Positions 23,283 through 33,434 of a stretch of DNA of 64,000 bases are shown here, in pieces (position 1 is the first letter of the stretch; each line of letters begins with the position of its first letter). The notes beneath the pieces were generated by a model. It worked only from the letters and a program-made list of their open reading frames with translations, had not been told where the DNA came from and made no database searches. The DNA is from Coniferiporia sulphurascens (Eukaryota > Basidiomycota > Agaricomycetes > Hymenochaetales > Hymenochaetaceae): assembly GCA_002794785.1 (NCBI GenBank), contig NBBA01000002.1, positions 496,001-560,000 of the forward strand. The letters run 5' to 3'. The position numbers were made by a program, and so were the translations under genes.

Positions 23283-24402
23283 TTAAATCAATTTTTCCAA
23301 CATGACCAAGTCATGCTTTTTCTCCATTGTAGCTAATGCTTTAATGCCCTCTGGCCAAGAAATATACAGTGATTATTAAATAAATATAACGAATGTACTA
23401 AATATAGGAGTGGTCATATGAACCACCATCTTACTAAGTGAACGATAACGCAACAATAACGCCATATGATATAGGAGCTAGATAGTTATAGTAATACTAG
23501 CTCACGGAACATGTATATAAGGGGAGCTGGTCTCACCCTAGAAATACATCGGTTTATGCTGATAACCCACCTTGCCTCTACTACTACCACTGCACCTCAT
23601 TGTCTACCACAACGTGCATAGATTTTAAGAGTGATATTACTGAAGGATACTTGGCCTGACCTGCCTCTCCAGCCCAGTTAAAATCAATTAGCTTGACTTT
23701 GCCATCTGTCATAATCATGACATTCGGTGGGCGGAGATCACCAAACACCAATTTATGACTGTGCAACACTTCAAGGATCTTGCCAACATCCATTTGTACC
23801 TCTTCTTTTGATTTTTCAGACATTTCATGCTTCGCCACAGCAAACATCTTGCCAGCGACGTATTCCATGACAACCATGGAGATAGACTGATAGGACGGTT
23901 CCTTGTCATTAAGGTGTGGTGATCTGTAATAGAGGAGTTCCAGTGCTAACTTCAGTTTTGCAAGTATTTCATGTGCTTTTATCCCATAGTGGTTGACAAA
24001 TTTGACAACAATATCCTGAGTGCCAGCCTGTGTGTGAAAAGTAATGCAGTTGGGGCAGTCTTCCAAGAAGCCAACATACTCAAATTTAATGTCTTCACCA
24101 TTGTGAACAGGGTAAGCAGTAATTGAAGGGAAGTAGTGCGAATTGTTGAGAGGACTGCTCAGGTCTAGACTCTCATAATATAAGATAAGTTTCTTCAGAC
24201 TCTCTCTTAGAGTGTAAAAGGCTTGTGCGATGCGGGTGATGTGCGATTCATTTAGAACAGAGTCTAATCCAACCCAGATGTAGTTGGTCAGTTGTTGGAC
24301 AATCATGCCATCAGTGATGACAGTACTGAGGATCACAATCCACAGACCCGTGGTGGCTATGAGAAACATGGGACAAGCGGTAGCATTTCGAAGCGCATCA
24401 TA
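23283..24402 (-). pseudogene. agaric-type protein kinase gene, 3' part, split by a solo LTR
   Basis: Minus-strand exon starting at 24402 just after a 3' splice site (TTCTTAG). It carries GLWIVILSTVITDGMIVQ, ITRIAQAFYTLRESL, the ATP-anchoring lysine in DIVVKFVNHYG, the hinge-like SMVVMEYVAGKMF, the catalytic loop FGDLRPPNVM and the metal-binding IDFNWAGEAGQAKYP (DFN in place of DFG). This layout matches the large kinase family of Agaricomycetes (FunK1-like). At KYPSVIS the frame runs into the LTR at 23374-23630, which supplies a spurious tail to a stop at 23584. Beyond the LTR the true end resumes (SWPEGIKALATMEKKHDL...) with stop at 23283. Exons upstream of 24402 are missing: a copia element begins in the intron. 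Confidence 0.85.
23374..23630 (+). repeat. solo LTR of the copia element, inserted in the kinase gene
   Basis: 257 bp, closely matching the 5' LTR at 24412-24667. It is flanked by a perfect 5-bp target duplication, GTGAT (23369-23373 and 23631-23635). Removing the LTR and one GTGAT restores a continuous kinase frame. TATA box (TGTATATAAGG) at about 23514. The ends are TATTAAATAAA...TTTTAAGA rather than the usual TG..CA. Confidence 0.85.
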
Positions 24403-24411
24403 CTAAGAAAT

Positions 24412-24667
24412 TATTAAATAAATATAACGAAACAATATAAATAACGGATGGTCATATGAACAACCATCTTACTAAGTGAATGATAACGCAATGATAACGC
24501 AATCAAATAGGAGCTATGATAGTTATAGTATATGTAGCCCATGGTAGATGTATATAAGGAGAGCTGGTCTCTACTACGAAATACATTGGTTTATGCTGAT
24601 AACCCCATTCTCTCTCTACTACACCACTGCACCTCATTGTCTACCACAACGTGCATAGAATTTAGGA
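24412..24667 (+). repeat. 5' LTR of the copia element
   Basis: 256 bp, matching the solo LTR at 23374-23630. TATA box TGTATATAAGG at about 24549. It abuts the primer-binding site. Confidence 0.8.
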
Positions 24668-24678
24668 GGTTATGAGCC
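24668..24678 (+). promoter_or_regulatory. primer-binding site, half-tRNA initiator-Met type
   Basis: GGTTATGAGCC immediately after the LTR is the reverse complement of GGCTCATAACC, the anticodon loop of initiator tRNA-Met. Copia-group elements prime with an internal tRNA-iMet fragment rather than the 3' CCA end, so this fits the class. Confidence 0.65.
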
Positions 24679-24736
24679 TTGACTCTATAACTAACGAAAT
24701 GATTAACAAATTTATAAATCATCACATAATGAAACT

Positions 24737-26098
24737 ATGTCTGACAAACAATCTCCTAATACTCGTGAGCAAACACGTTTGCAAAAATTATCAGGATTAT
24801 GAATAATTGCTAACGAACTAAAAATAGTATATATGCAGTCCCATACTATTGAAGAACTCGAAGAAAAAATTCAAAAAGCTAAAGATAGCAAAAGGTTAGT
24901 CGATCTAATAATTCAATGCAATCTCAGACAAATACCTATACACAGAACAGAACAACAAATACAAGATCGAATTGACAGGTATGATCACTCCACTAATGAT
25001 GAAAAATTAAAAACAAAAGCTGACTATAAAATGGAATTAACAAATCATGCTAAAGATTTAGGCATATCAGACCAAGGAAAATCATCTGAAATCAGATATC
25101 AAATTAGTATGTATTTGGGTATATCTGATCCAAAAGAAAAAGAACAATTTAAAATTGAAAATCCTTATATTAAGCCAGAAGAAGAAAATGAAGATAAGAA
25201 AGAAGACAAAGAAAACGAAGAAGACACTGAAGAATCCAAAAATAAACCATCATGTGAGCCATCAGAACCTTCTGATCCTGGAGATTCAGACACTAATGAT
25301 ACTGAGGAAGATGAACTGAGTATGGCAATGAAACTCACAGAACTCCAGAAATTCTTTGACAGCATCGAGAAACTTGATGGCCACCGAAATTATAAACTCT
25401 GGAATTTCAGAGTCCGCAGCACAATCGAAAGTGCAGGTTATGGTAACCTGCTCACTAACTCCCCAGGAACTGGAGAGATTGGTATATCAAGTGCTTTATA
25501 TAATGGCATTATGCGCACTATGCCTGACAAAATATTGGCTTATTATCTTAATTTTAATAAAGATATACCAGCACTACTCAAAGCGCTTGATGGATGATAT
25601 AACATCCAGACAACAATTACAAAGGGCTTTAACAAGGCTGCCCTTTTTGATATCCAAGGTCATGTCAGCCATTTTGATGGAACACTTGACAATCTCAGCA
25701 ATAAATATGAGGAACTAATAGCCCAAGGGGTAAAAGTTTCAGAGTCGACATATATATCGGCTATTATGAGGGCAACGCCTGAACAATATCAGTATGTATT
25801 AACTCAAAGTGAGTTATACATTAAAACGATTAACGAAACAAATCCAGGGAATACTCCAACCAAGTTAACCCCACAATTTTTATTAACTGCCTTACGTAAT
25901 GCTTTTGAAGGATGGCGGAAAAATCATCAGAGGACAGGAGCAGCAGCTAACCACCTGCCCAAGGACGAGCAGACTCACCCCTATTTTAGGGGCCGTGGAC
26001 ATGGTTTTAGCCGCGGAATTCAATCACGAGGTCGTGGCTATAGGGGCTGTGGTGGATATATGAGAGGACGAGGATGTGGGGGATATTCCCCTTGTTAA
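24737..26098 (+). pseudogene. copia gag, broken
   Basis: Starts at ATG 24737 (MSDKQSPNTREQ), hits TGA at 24800-24802 and continues in the same frame through 25597. The chain has a Lys/Glu-rich coiled region, then the copia gag signature FDSIEKLDGHRNYKLWNFRV at about 25360. After a frame change near 25590 it continues to an Arg/Gly-rich tail (GRGHGFSRGIQSRGRGY) at 26098. The zinc knuckle CYNCNKLGHFS-DC lies beyond the inserted LTR at about 26680-26720, with a stop inside it. Confidence 0.8.
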
Positions 26099-26653
26099 GC
26101 TCAACAGTTACACGGTGATCAATGTCGGGGCTTCCTGATCGTCGAGGCTGGTGGTGATGACAACTGGGCTTCCTAGATGTCATAAGTCGAAGGTGATCAT
26201 TGGTGGGGCTTCCTGATCGATGATGTGGACGTGGTAGGCTTCTGAGCAGAGTCGGATTACGATGAAGCGACTAGTGGCACAACGGCACACAGCAGACTGG
26301 TGGTAGCAGATAATGGGCTTGTATGAACAAAGAGCACAAGCTTAGGGCTTGTGCTACTGAAGTTACATGCTTATATGCTACTCTATGTGTTTGCTACTGT
26401 AGGGTCGCTGTATTAGGTTGTTCACATGGCTATGGAAGGTCATGGAAACCCAAGGAAGGTCTTGGTAATACAGGTGAAGGTATCAGTAAGCAAAGCATGT
26501 CATGATGGTGTGATAAGGCATCATCATGGCGTCTTATGGTGCAAGGTGAACAAGGATGAGTAAGGAAGAGAAATGGGGGAGTTGCGCTGACTGATGATGA
26601 CGAAGAGGAAGTGAGTCAGCGCAGTAAGGGGAAAGTAAAGGAAAATTGTAACA
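26093..26653 (+). repeat. 561-bp solo LTR (family R3, copy 1) inside copia gag
   Basis: TGTTAAGCTCAA...AAAATTGTAACA with TG..CA ends. Flanked by a perfect 5-bp target duplication CCCCT (26088-26092 and 26654-26658). A second copy of the same net length lies at 31647-33562. It separates the gag body from the zinc knuckle. Confidence 0.9.
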
Positions 26654-26779
26654 CCCCTAACCAACAATCACATACGGTAAAGTGCTATAATTGTAACAAG
26701 CTAGGGCACTTTAGTTGAGACTGCTGGGCGCCAAAAACGGAATGGACAAAGGCAGCCCAGAAGAAGAAAGAGGACGCAA

Positions 26780-27934
26780 ATGACAAAAAAGGATGCAAAC
26801 AACAAAAAAGGAAAAGGGAAGGAAACGGGTGCGTCAGCAACACCGACAATGACTGGGGCAAATGCGGCCCAGGCTAAACATACCGCAGCAACAGCAGCAG
26901 CAACAAACATCACATCGAGCTCTCAAATCGAGTTAAACACTGTTATAGGCCAAGGCAAAACAGCTTTTATAACCGAAATTGACGACAACGACTTCGATAT
27001 GGGAGAATTCCCCATATATTCTTATAACAACTTCCTTGACATGCTAGGTAATCATGATAGCACAATGGAAGATGTTGATGACAATAATTTGGATGTAAGC
27101 ATTAACACGATAACTACAGAAAAAATTGCTAACAATATTTATTCTTCAATGGATATAATTGATACTGGTGCAATGATACATTTAACACTGTATCTAAATC
27201 AATTACAAAATACTTATAAAACTGATGCAATAACGATAACGGCCGCAAATAAAACGACGTTTATGGCAAATATAGTAGGGGATCTTAAAATTTACATTCC
27301 CAACAGACACTCAGTAAGTGTCATTATATTATCAAATGTATATTACAATCCTAAAATGAATATGACATTAGTCTCTCAAGGACTTCTATGTCAAGACGGC
27401 TATGAATTTATTTATAAAGAAAATGAATGCACAATAAAGTATCCTAATGGATCTTTATGCGGAAAAATCATAAACAAAAATGGATTGTATAGTATATTTA
27501 ACAATGATGTACACATGGCTATGAAAAATTTAACATTATTCAAACTCCATAAAAAACTCGGACACATAAGCTATGCTTATATAAAGCGATTACTAAAAGA
27601 AGATCAAATTACAAATAATAAAATTTCAAATTACAATGAAACTCAATGCATGATCTGCATAGAAGCAAATATAAAAAGAATGCAAATCCCAAAATCACAT
27701 ATTTCAAAGTTAGCAGAAAAATTTGGCAATCATATACATATGGATATATGGGGACCTGCATCCACACATGCTATAGGAGGATATAAATATCTTCTAACAT
27801 TAGTAGACGATGCTACTAGATGGATAAAAATGATTTTATTAAAAACAAAAGATGAGGGCTTAAACACTTATACAACATGGGCTATAATGCTCAACACACA
27901 ATATAATATAAAAAATAAAAATACTACAAAGTGA
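26780..27934 (+). pseudogene. copia pol, protease and integrase part
   Basis: 384-codon frame. The protease motif IDTGAMIHLT (D-T-G-A) is near residue 133. The GAG-pre-integrase HHCC region LHKKLGHISYAYIKRLL...CMICIEANIKRMQ follows near residues 255-300. The integrase core starts with HIHMDIWGPAS and LVDDATRWIKMILL. The core is cut by a stop at 27934; downstream 27935-28440 carries further integrase pieces in shifted frames (the DE of D-D-E cannot be read cleanly). Confidence 0.85.
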
Positions 27935-28563
27935 TAACAACACAGTGTTTTTAAGCAAACAATTCACTGAATATCTAGAGAAAAACAGAACAATACAAAA
28001 GCTGACTGTTCATGATACACCATAACAAAATGGAGTAGCAGAATGATCACATCAAACAATTCTAAATAATACACAAGTTAACCTGCTACAAGTGAAATTA
28101 CCACCCAGTTTATGGGGAGAAGCTGTCAAACACAGTACTTACATTTACAATAGAACACCAAAGAGTGCTATTGATTTTAAAATACCATATTTCAAACAAT
28201 ATAACAAAATTATAACATTGATGATTTAAAGGAATTTGGCCAATATTGCATAATACAACAAGAAGACATTAACAAATTACAACCTAAGGGAATATATGCA
28301 CAATGGCTAGGATTTGACAAAGAAAGCAAAGGTCATAGAACCTATCACAACAGAAAAATTACAGTCAAATGAAACTTACAATTTTTAGATTCTCCACCAT
28401 CTAAAATTGAAGGGGAGAATATAACAGAAAAATATAACGTTCAGTACAAGAATTAACAAAAGAAAGACCAATAAGAACAATTAAACCAACGAAACGATCA
28501 TTAGGTCTCAACTTTGATGAACAAAATACAGTCACTTACCTTACAGAATTTAATCAATTTAAT

Positions 28564-28995
28564 ATGGAATTAATAGGTGATCCAAATTCATATCAACAAG
28601 CGATAAATAGAATTGATGCAAATCAGTGGATCACAGCAATGAAAGAAGAAATAAAAATGCTAAATGAAAGATCTACATGGATGATCATTGATTCACCAAA
28701 AAATGTAAATATAATCAGAACAAGATTTGTTTATAAAACAAAAAAACTAGCAAATGGAGAAATCGAATGTTATAAAGCAAGATTAGTAGTTCAAGGATTT
28801 GCCCAAAAAGAGGGTATAGACTACTATTCAAATGACACATTTGCTCCAGTAGCACGATTAGCTACAGTAAGAACTATATTAAGCTGGAGTGCAATGAACA
28901 ATTATGAAATTCATCAAATCAATATTAAGTCAGCCTACTTATATGGTGAATTAGAAAAAGATGAAAATATATACATAAAACCACCACCAGGAAAC
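28564..28995 (+). pseudogene. copia reverse transcriptase, N-terminal fragment
   Basis: Carries WITAMKEEIKMLNERSTW, RTRFVYKTKKLANGEIECYK, ARLVVQGFAQKEGIDY, FAPVARLATVRTILSW and IHQINIKSAYLYGELEKD...IYIKPPPG, the standard copia RT opening. It stops at the junction with the LTR at 28996, before the YVDD catalytic box. Confidence 0.9.
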
Positions 28996-30471
28996 TGTTA
29001 GGACCAAGGGTAACCATGGTTAGCCGATGGAACAAGTAGTCAAGATAGAGTTGAGGCATGTGATTGAGTCAAGAATAAGTCAGTAGATGTTGGTACTTCG
29101 CTCAGGAGAAGTCTGAGAGAATTGAGAAGGTGAATTAAACTGGGGGTCTAGGCTGGTCTAGGCCCTCCTTATATACATGAAGAAGAAGCTCTGCTTGAAA
29201 GCGGACACTCCACAAGACTCTGCAGTTGGAGCTATGACATCTCACAGTGTCATCATAAGCTCCACCGACTTGGAGCTGTGTACCAGTGCAAATGACCTTA
29301 TTAGAGGATCATATGAGAAATAACTATCTACAATTGGCTGTTGGTGCTCCACTGAGCTCCACTGCACATCATGCGCTCCACTAGGCTCCACTAGGCTCCA
29401 CTGAGCTCATAGGGACGTCATATGGTGTCATAATGACTTCACCATGACGCTTAGGCTGTGCGCGTTGCCCCACTGTTCTGCACACTACCCTGTAGTCTTA
29501 TGTGCCAGTGGCTTCTTGTTGAGATGCTGCCTAACAGCTTGATGATTGGTAAGTCATTAACTTGTCTCGTTGGCCTCCTGTACTGGTTCCTCCATGTTAT
29601 CTTGTTGACTTGGACAATTGTCTTTTTAGAGTTTGTGGCTGGCTTCGGTAAGCGCTTTGGTTCCTGCCGAGTGTGGCTTAATTGTGTAATGCAATATCAG
29701 CTAAAGGTCCATAGGCAGGTACCTTTCAGTTGGTGTCCTGTTGTCTATCATGTTATCCGGTGGTTCATTAATGTGATTTATCCTAGCAATACGTCGTGTG
29801 TATCCTGGAGGTGGTGCCGGGGGTGATCCATTTGATAACCATAGTGTTATCATGTAAAGATTAACATTGCTGATCTGCTGATTGGCGGTCGTTGATCCCT
29901 TTGCTGATAGATTCTCAAAGAGGGTGATTACCTTTGCACATAATCGGTGAGTGTTAGCTAGGAATGTGTTATCCTGTAACATCCTGTATGGGAAGGATCC
30001 TGAGACCACTTGTAGGTCACATTCCTTGTCATGTATGTGCAGGTTCACTATTGTCTGGACATGGATGTTGTGCAAAAACTCCTGTACATCGAAGATGTAC
30101 ATTTGTATTGTGTGCATTACCCTGACCTCCGTGCCATCGCCTATAGGGTCTACAGCATGATCTGTAGTTACCTGGCAGTTCATGTACCCTGCCATGTAAA
30201 AGCATTTGGTTATTACTGTGTTAAATGCTTCCCATGATTGATTGTATGCAGTCCAGCATTGGTGGCAGAGTCTTGATGAGTCAAGAGTCTTTAGCGGTCG
30301 CTTGAGCATCATGATTGGCCTGATGTTCCCAAGAAGTCCTGGTTTTCTAGTTAGTTCCATCCCCATGTTGAATGATCACTGGATGGTATCTGTGGGAGTC
30401 CCTTCCTGTATTGGTAGTTGCTGGTATCATTGTCTAAGCTTGTAAACAAGCTTATTCATCAATTCCTAACA
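28996..30471 (-). repeat. 1476-bp LTR with an ORF in U3 (copy A)
   Basis: On the minus strand it begins TGTTAGGAATTGATGAATAAG and ends GGTCCTAACA. It contains an ORF (29701-30366), a GAGCTCCACT-type tandem region (about 29343-29425), a TATA box (TGTATATAAGGAGGGC, about 29167-29182) and a 170-bp transcribed-type end. U3-ORF, TATA, short R/U5 is the layout of an LTR. No matching target duplication flanks it (GAAAC left, CATAT right), so it is not a simple solo insertion. It ends the copia element. Confidence 0.75.
29701..30366 (-). CDS. U3-encoded ORF of the 1.48-kb LTR (copy A), unknown function
   Basis: 221 codons from ATG at 30366. No known family recognised. Visible features are a Cys/Trp/His-containing core (LCHQCWTAYNQSWEAFN, then AGYMNCQVTTDHA), a long beta-like middle (VNLHIHDKECDLQVV) and a Pro-rich C-terminus. 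It is identical in protein sequence to the ORF at 30786-31451 and distantly related to the ORF at 33004-33378, which shares R-P-L/V, C-x2-C, W-x-AFN, AGY-x-NCQ-x-T-x-DH. Conservation between diverged LTR families suggests a real protein, though expression is unproven. Confidence 0.5.
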   Translation of the reverse strand: MGMELTRKPGLLGNIRPIMMLKRPLKTLDSSRLCHQCWTAYNQSWEAFNTVITKCFYMAGYMNCQVTTDHAVDPIGDGTEVRVMHTIQMYIFDVQEFLHNIHVQTIVNLHIHDKECDLQVVSGSFPYRMLQDNTFLANTHRLCAKVITLFENLSAKGSTTANQQISNVNLYMITLWLSNGSPPAPPPGYTRRIARINHINEPPDNMIDNRTPTERYLPMDL

Positions 30472-30680
30472 CATATGGATGTGCATGATACCCTCTGCAC
30501 ACGGAAGATTATGCAAAATTCCACAAATTTTTTTCAGAAAAACACCACAAAACTACAAAAACATGGCTACCATCCTATTTATTCAAGAAAAACCATAAAA
30601 CAACAAAAAAATCATGACCCTTCATCAATATTTGGTCAATTTTTCACTTTGTTGCCAAAATTTGACCTTAGAGGGGGTGG
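30472..30680. other. spacer between head-to-head LTRs, with a purine-rich end
   Basis: 209 bp, AT-rich. It ends in AGAGGGGGTGG directly before LTR copy B, in the position and composition of a polypurine tract upstream of a 3' LTR. This suggests the spacer is a scrap of the internal region of the element that owned LTR B. Confidence 0.55.
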
Positions 30681-30785
30681 TGTTAGGAATTGATGAATAA
30701 GCTTGTTTACAAGCTTAGACAATGATACCAGCAACTACCAATACAGGAAGGGACTCCCACAGATACCATCCAGTGATCATTCAAC

Positions 30786-31451
30786 ATGGGGATGGAACTA
30801 ACTAGAAAACCAGGACTTCTTGGGAACATCAGGCCAATCATGATGCTCAAGCGACCGCTAAAGACTCTTGACTCATCAAGACTCTGCCACCAATGCTGGA
30901 CTGCATACAATCAATCATGGGAAGCATTTAACACAGTAATAACCAAATGCTTTTACATGGCAGGGTACATGAACTGCCAGGTAACTACAGATCATGCTGT
31001 AGACCCTATAGGCGATGGCACGGAGGTCAGGGTAATGCACACAATACAAATGTACATCTTCGATGTACAGGAGTTTTTGCACAACATCCATGTCCAGACA
31101 ATAGTGAACCTGCACATACATGACAAGGAATGTGACCTACAAGTGGTCTCAGGATCCTTCCCATACAGGATGTTACAGGATAACACATTCCTAGCTAACA
31201 CTCACCGATTATGTGCAAAGGTAATCACCCTCTTTGAGAATCTATCAGCAAAGGGATCAACGACCGCCAATCAGCAGATCAGCAATGTTAATCTTTACAT
31301 GATAACACTATGGTTATCAAATGGATCACCCCCGGCACCACCTCCAGGATACACACGACGTATTGCTAGGATAAATCACATTAATGAACCACCGGATAAC
31401 ATGATAGACAACAGGACACCAACTGAAAGGTACCTGCCTATGGACCTTTAG
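30786..31451 (+). CDS. U3-encoded ORF of the 1.48-kb LTR (copy B), unknown function
   Basis: 221 codons, identical in protein to the ORF at 29701-30366 on the opposite strand, so the two arms are very recent duplicates or have been kept equal by gene conversion. See that entry for features. The stop lies 33 bases before the insertion point of the next LTR, so this ORF is unbroken. Confidence 0.5.
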   Translation: MGMELTRKPGLLGNIRPIMMLKRPLKTLDSSRLCHQCWTAYNQSWEAFNTVITKCFYMAGYMNCQVTTDHAVDPIGDGTEVRVMHTIQMYIFDVQEFLHNIHVQTIVNLHIHDKECDLQVVSGSFPYRMLQDNTFLANTHRLCAKVITLFENLSAKGSTTANQQISNVNLYMITLWLSNGSPPAPPPGYTRRIARINHINEPPDNMIDNRTPTERYLPMDL

Positions 31452-32084
31452 CTGATATTGCATTACACAATTAAGCCACACTTGTGTTAGATGTGGTCGA
31501 TCTTCTTTCCTTTTTCGTCTACCTCCGATCCTTTTTCCTTTTCTGTTCCTTCCTTTCACATTTCCCCTTTCAGCATGATCACCTGCTCCCTGATCCCCTT
31601 TAGTCAAATGACTCATTATGACTTGTGATCATCCCCTTATGGTAATTGTTAAGCTCAATGGTTATGCGGTGATCGACATTGGGGCTTCCTGATTGTTGAG
31701 ACTAAATGGTACGGCAACAGGGCTTCCTAGATGTCATAAGGCAAGGAGGATTGGCGATGGGGCTTCCTGATCGGCAATGTGGATGCAGTAGGCTTCTTAG
31801 TGTAGTCGGGTTATGATGGAGTGTCTGGCGACTTGGTAGACACGTAGTAAACTGGTGAGGAACAGATAATGGGCTTGTATGAACAAAGAGCACAAGCTTA
31901 GGGCTTGTGCATTCTACATTACATGCTTATATGCTACTCTATGTGTTTGCTACTGTAGGGTCATGTGTAGGGTCGTTTACATGGCTATGGAAGGTCATGG
32001 AAACCCAAGGAAGGTCTTGGTAATACACGTTGAGGTATCAGGAAGCAAAGCACATCATGGTGATGCAATGTGGCATCATCATGG

Positions 32085-33434
32085 TGTTAGATTCACTCCC
32101 TGAGTAAGGGATTGAAACAAGTGATAACAGATTCACACAATAATACTAGTTAGTTTAGGGTAGGCTTGTTACCCTTCACTTGCTAGAGTGTTAGAGCTGA
32201 TGATGGTGGTAAGAGACAAGAGATGAATTAAACTGCTTTTTACCACAATTTTACATTGGGCTTTTATACCCTACATGTTGTAGCCTATTTACTATGTTCT
32301 GGTAGATACTACAACATACTACTCTCGCTTTATAAGTCATAGGAATATTCTGGTACAGTCCTGTACATGCTATTTACTTATTCTTAGCTTCCTATGAGTC
32401 AGTCATATATTCTGGTACGTTCTACAGCCTACCGTGCTATCTTTATCTTATGCTAGAACCTTCTCTGAGTTTCCATCGAGTCATACAGTATAATACCTAA
32501 GTTAACCATTCTCGGATACTACTATATCTATGATGCTTCTCCTTATTTCCTAATTGGTTCTACTGTGCGATGTGCTATACTTGGCTCCCATCAATTATGT
32601 CTTCAATTGATCGCCATGCTTCCATCGGCTATTCTTAGCTGAACACTTAGATATATTTGTGCGGCTCAGCGATTATGCTAGCCTTCTTAATCTTATCTTG
32701 TTGTGGCTTGTTACTTATTACCATAGACTAAGATTGAGTCATGCCTTCCATAATATCATTAAAAGGGGTTCATTCTGGTGTCCTATCATCTACTGGCATA
32801 AAGAGCGCCTCAGGCCCTATAGCATTTATATTTGTTATTCTGCTATACCCTGGTGTGACTCTATATGACGGTTCATCATTGAACCATCATATTATAATCT
32901 CCTTATCTATTGGTACTAACTCCTGTCTTTGATTTGGTTCCTTTTGATCTACTGTTGTGTGTCCTTTGGCTATGAAGTTGGCTTTGTATGTAAATAGTTG
33001 TTCTCATAATTGTTTATTGATAGTATGAACTATTTGGTGTGCCGCTTCTGCATAATCGGTTGATGTAATAACCGCCCTTTGATAACATAATTCATTATGT
33101 GGCTGATTATAAATCTTGGTTCTTGTGTAAGTGCTGATTACATATCTATTCAATTGATATGAGAACATAGTTGCTCTATGTTCGATTATTACTTCTAGCC
33201 TTTCCACCACTTGTTGTTCCCTTGTAGTATGATCAAATGTAATTTGACAGTTGTCATATCCTGCATTCTGTCCTACTGTTGTGCATGCAATATTAAAAGC
33301 TTTCCATGCTACTTGATCTGCATCTTTACAGCATTGGCACAGGTTCCTGGTATCAATTAAATTTACAGGTCTTGCCATGTCAATCTTGCTAATCCATTGA
33401 TCCGGTGATCACGATTTTCATCAATTTACTAACA
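32085..33434 (-). repeat. 1350-bp LTR with an ORF in U3 (family D)
   Basis: Flanked by a perfect 5-bp target duplication CATGG (32080-32084 and 33435-33439). On the minus strand it starts TGTTAGTAAATTGATGAAAA and ends GTGAATCTAACA. An ORF lies in the first part, then a TATA box (GGTATAAAAGCCC, about 32261-32272), then a CAGTTTAATTCATCT block that resembles CAGTTTAATTCACCT in LTRs A and B. It is thus a diverged relative of A and B and the youngest insertion in this nest. Confidence 0.85.
33004..33378 (-). CDS. U3-encoded ORF of family D LTR, unknown function
   Basis: 124 codons from ATG at 33378. It begins MARPVNLIDTRNLCQCCKD and includes WKAFNIACTTVGQNAGYDN and CQITFDHTT. It aligns with the 221-aa ORFs of LTRs A and B over the N-terminal Cys-x2-Cys / W-x-AFN / AGY-x-NCQ-x-T-x-DH core, but is shorter. 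It may be a truncated version; no known family recognised. Confidence 0.45.
   Translation of the reverse strand: MARPVNLIDTRNLCQCCKDADQVAWKAFNIACTTVGQNAGYDNCQITFDHTTREQQVVERLEVIIEHRATMFSYQLNRYVISTYTRTKIYNQPHNELCYQRAVITSTDYAEAAHQIVHTINKQL

Larger units (their letters stand above)
24412..28995 (+). mobile_element. Ty1/copia retrotransposon, truncated, with nested LTR
   Basis: AT-rich element with 5' LTR 24412-24667, primer-binding site 24668-24678, gag, protease, integrase and the N-terminal part of reverse transcriptase in copia order (integrase before RT). A 561-bp foreign LTR sits at 26093-26653. The element ends abruptly at 28995, inside RT, where a 1.48-kb LTR begins, so the RT active site (YVDD), RNase H and 3' LTR are missing. 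Frameshifts and stops (for example TGA at 24800-24802, and the integrase tail at 27930-28440) show it is dead. It starts within an intron of the kinase gene. Confidence 0.9.

Noticed and set aside
23374..24667. The two copia LTRs as the ends of one element that captured the kinase gene.
   Set aside because: The left LTR has its own perfect GTGAT duplication, lacks a primer-binding site after it, and kinase coding resumes on its far side. It is a separate solo LTR.
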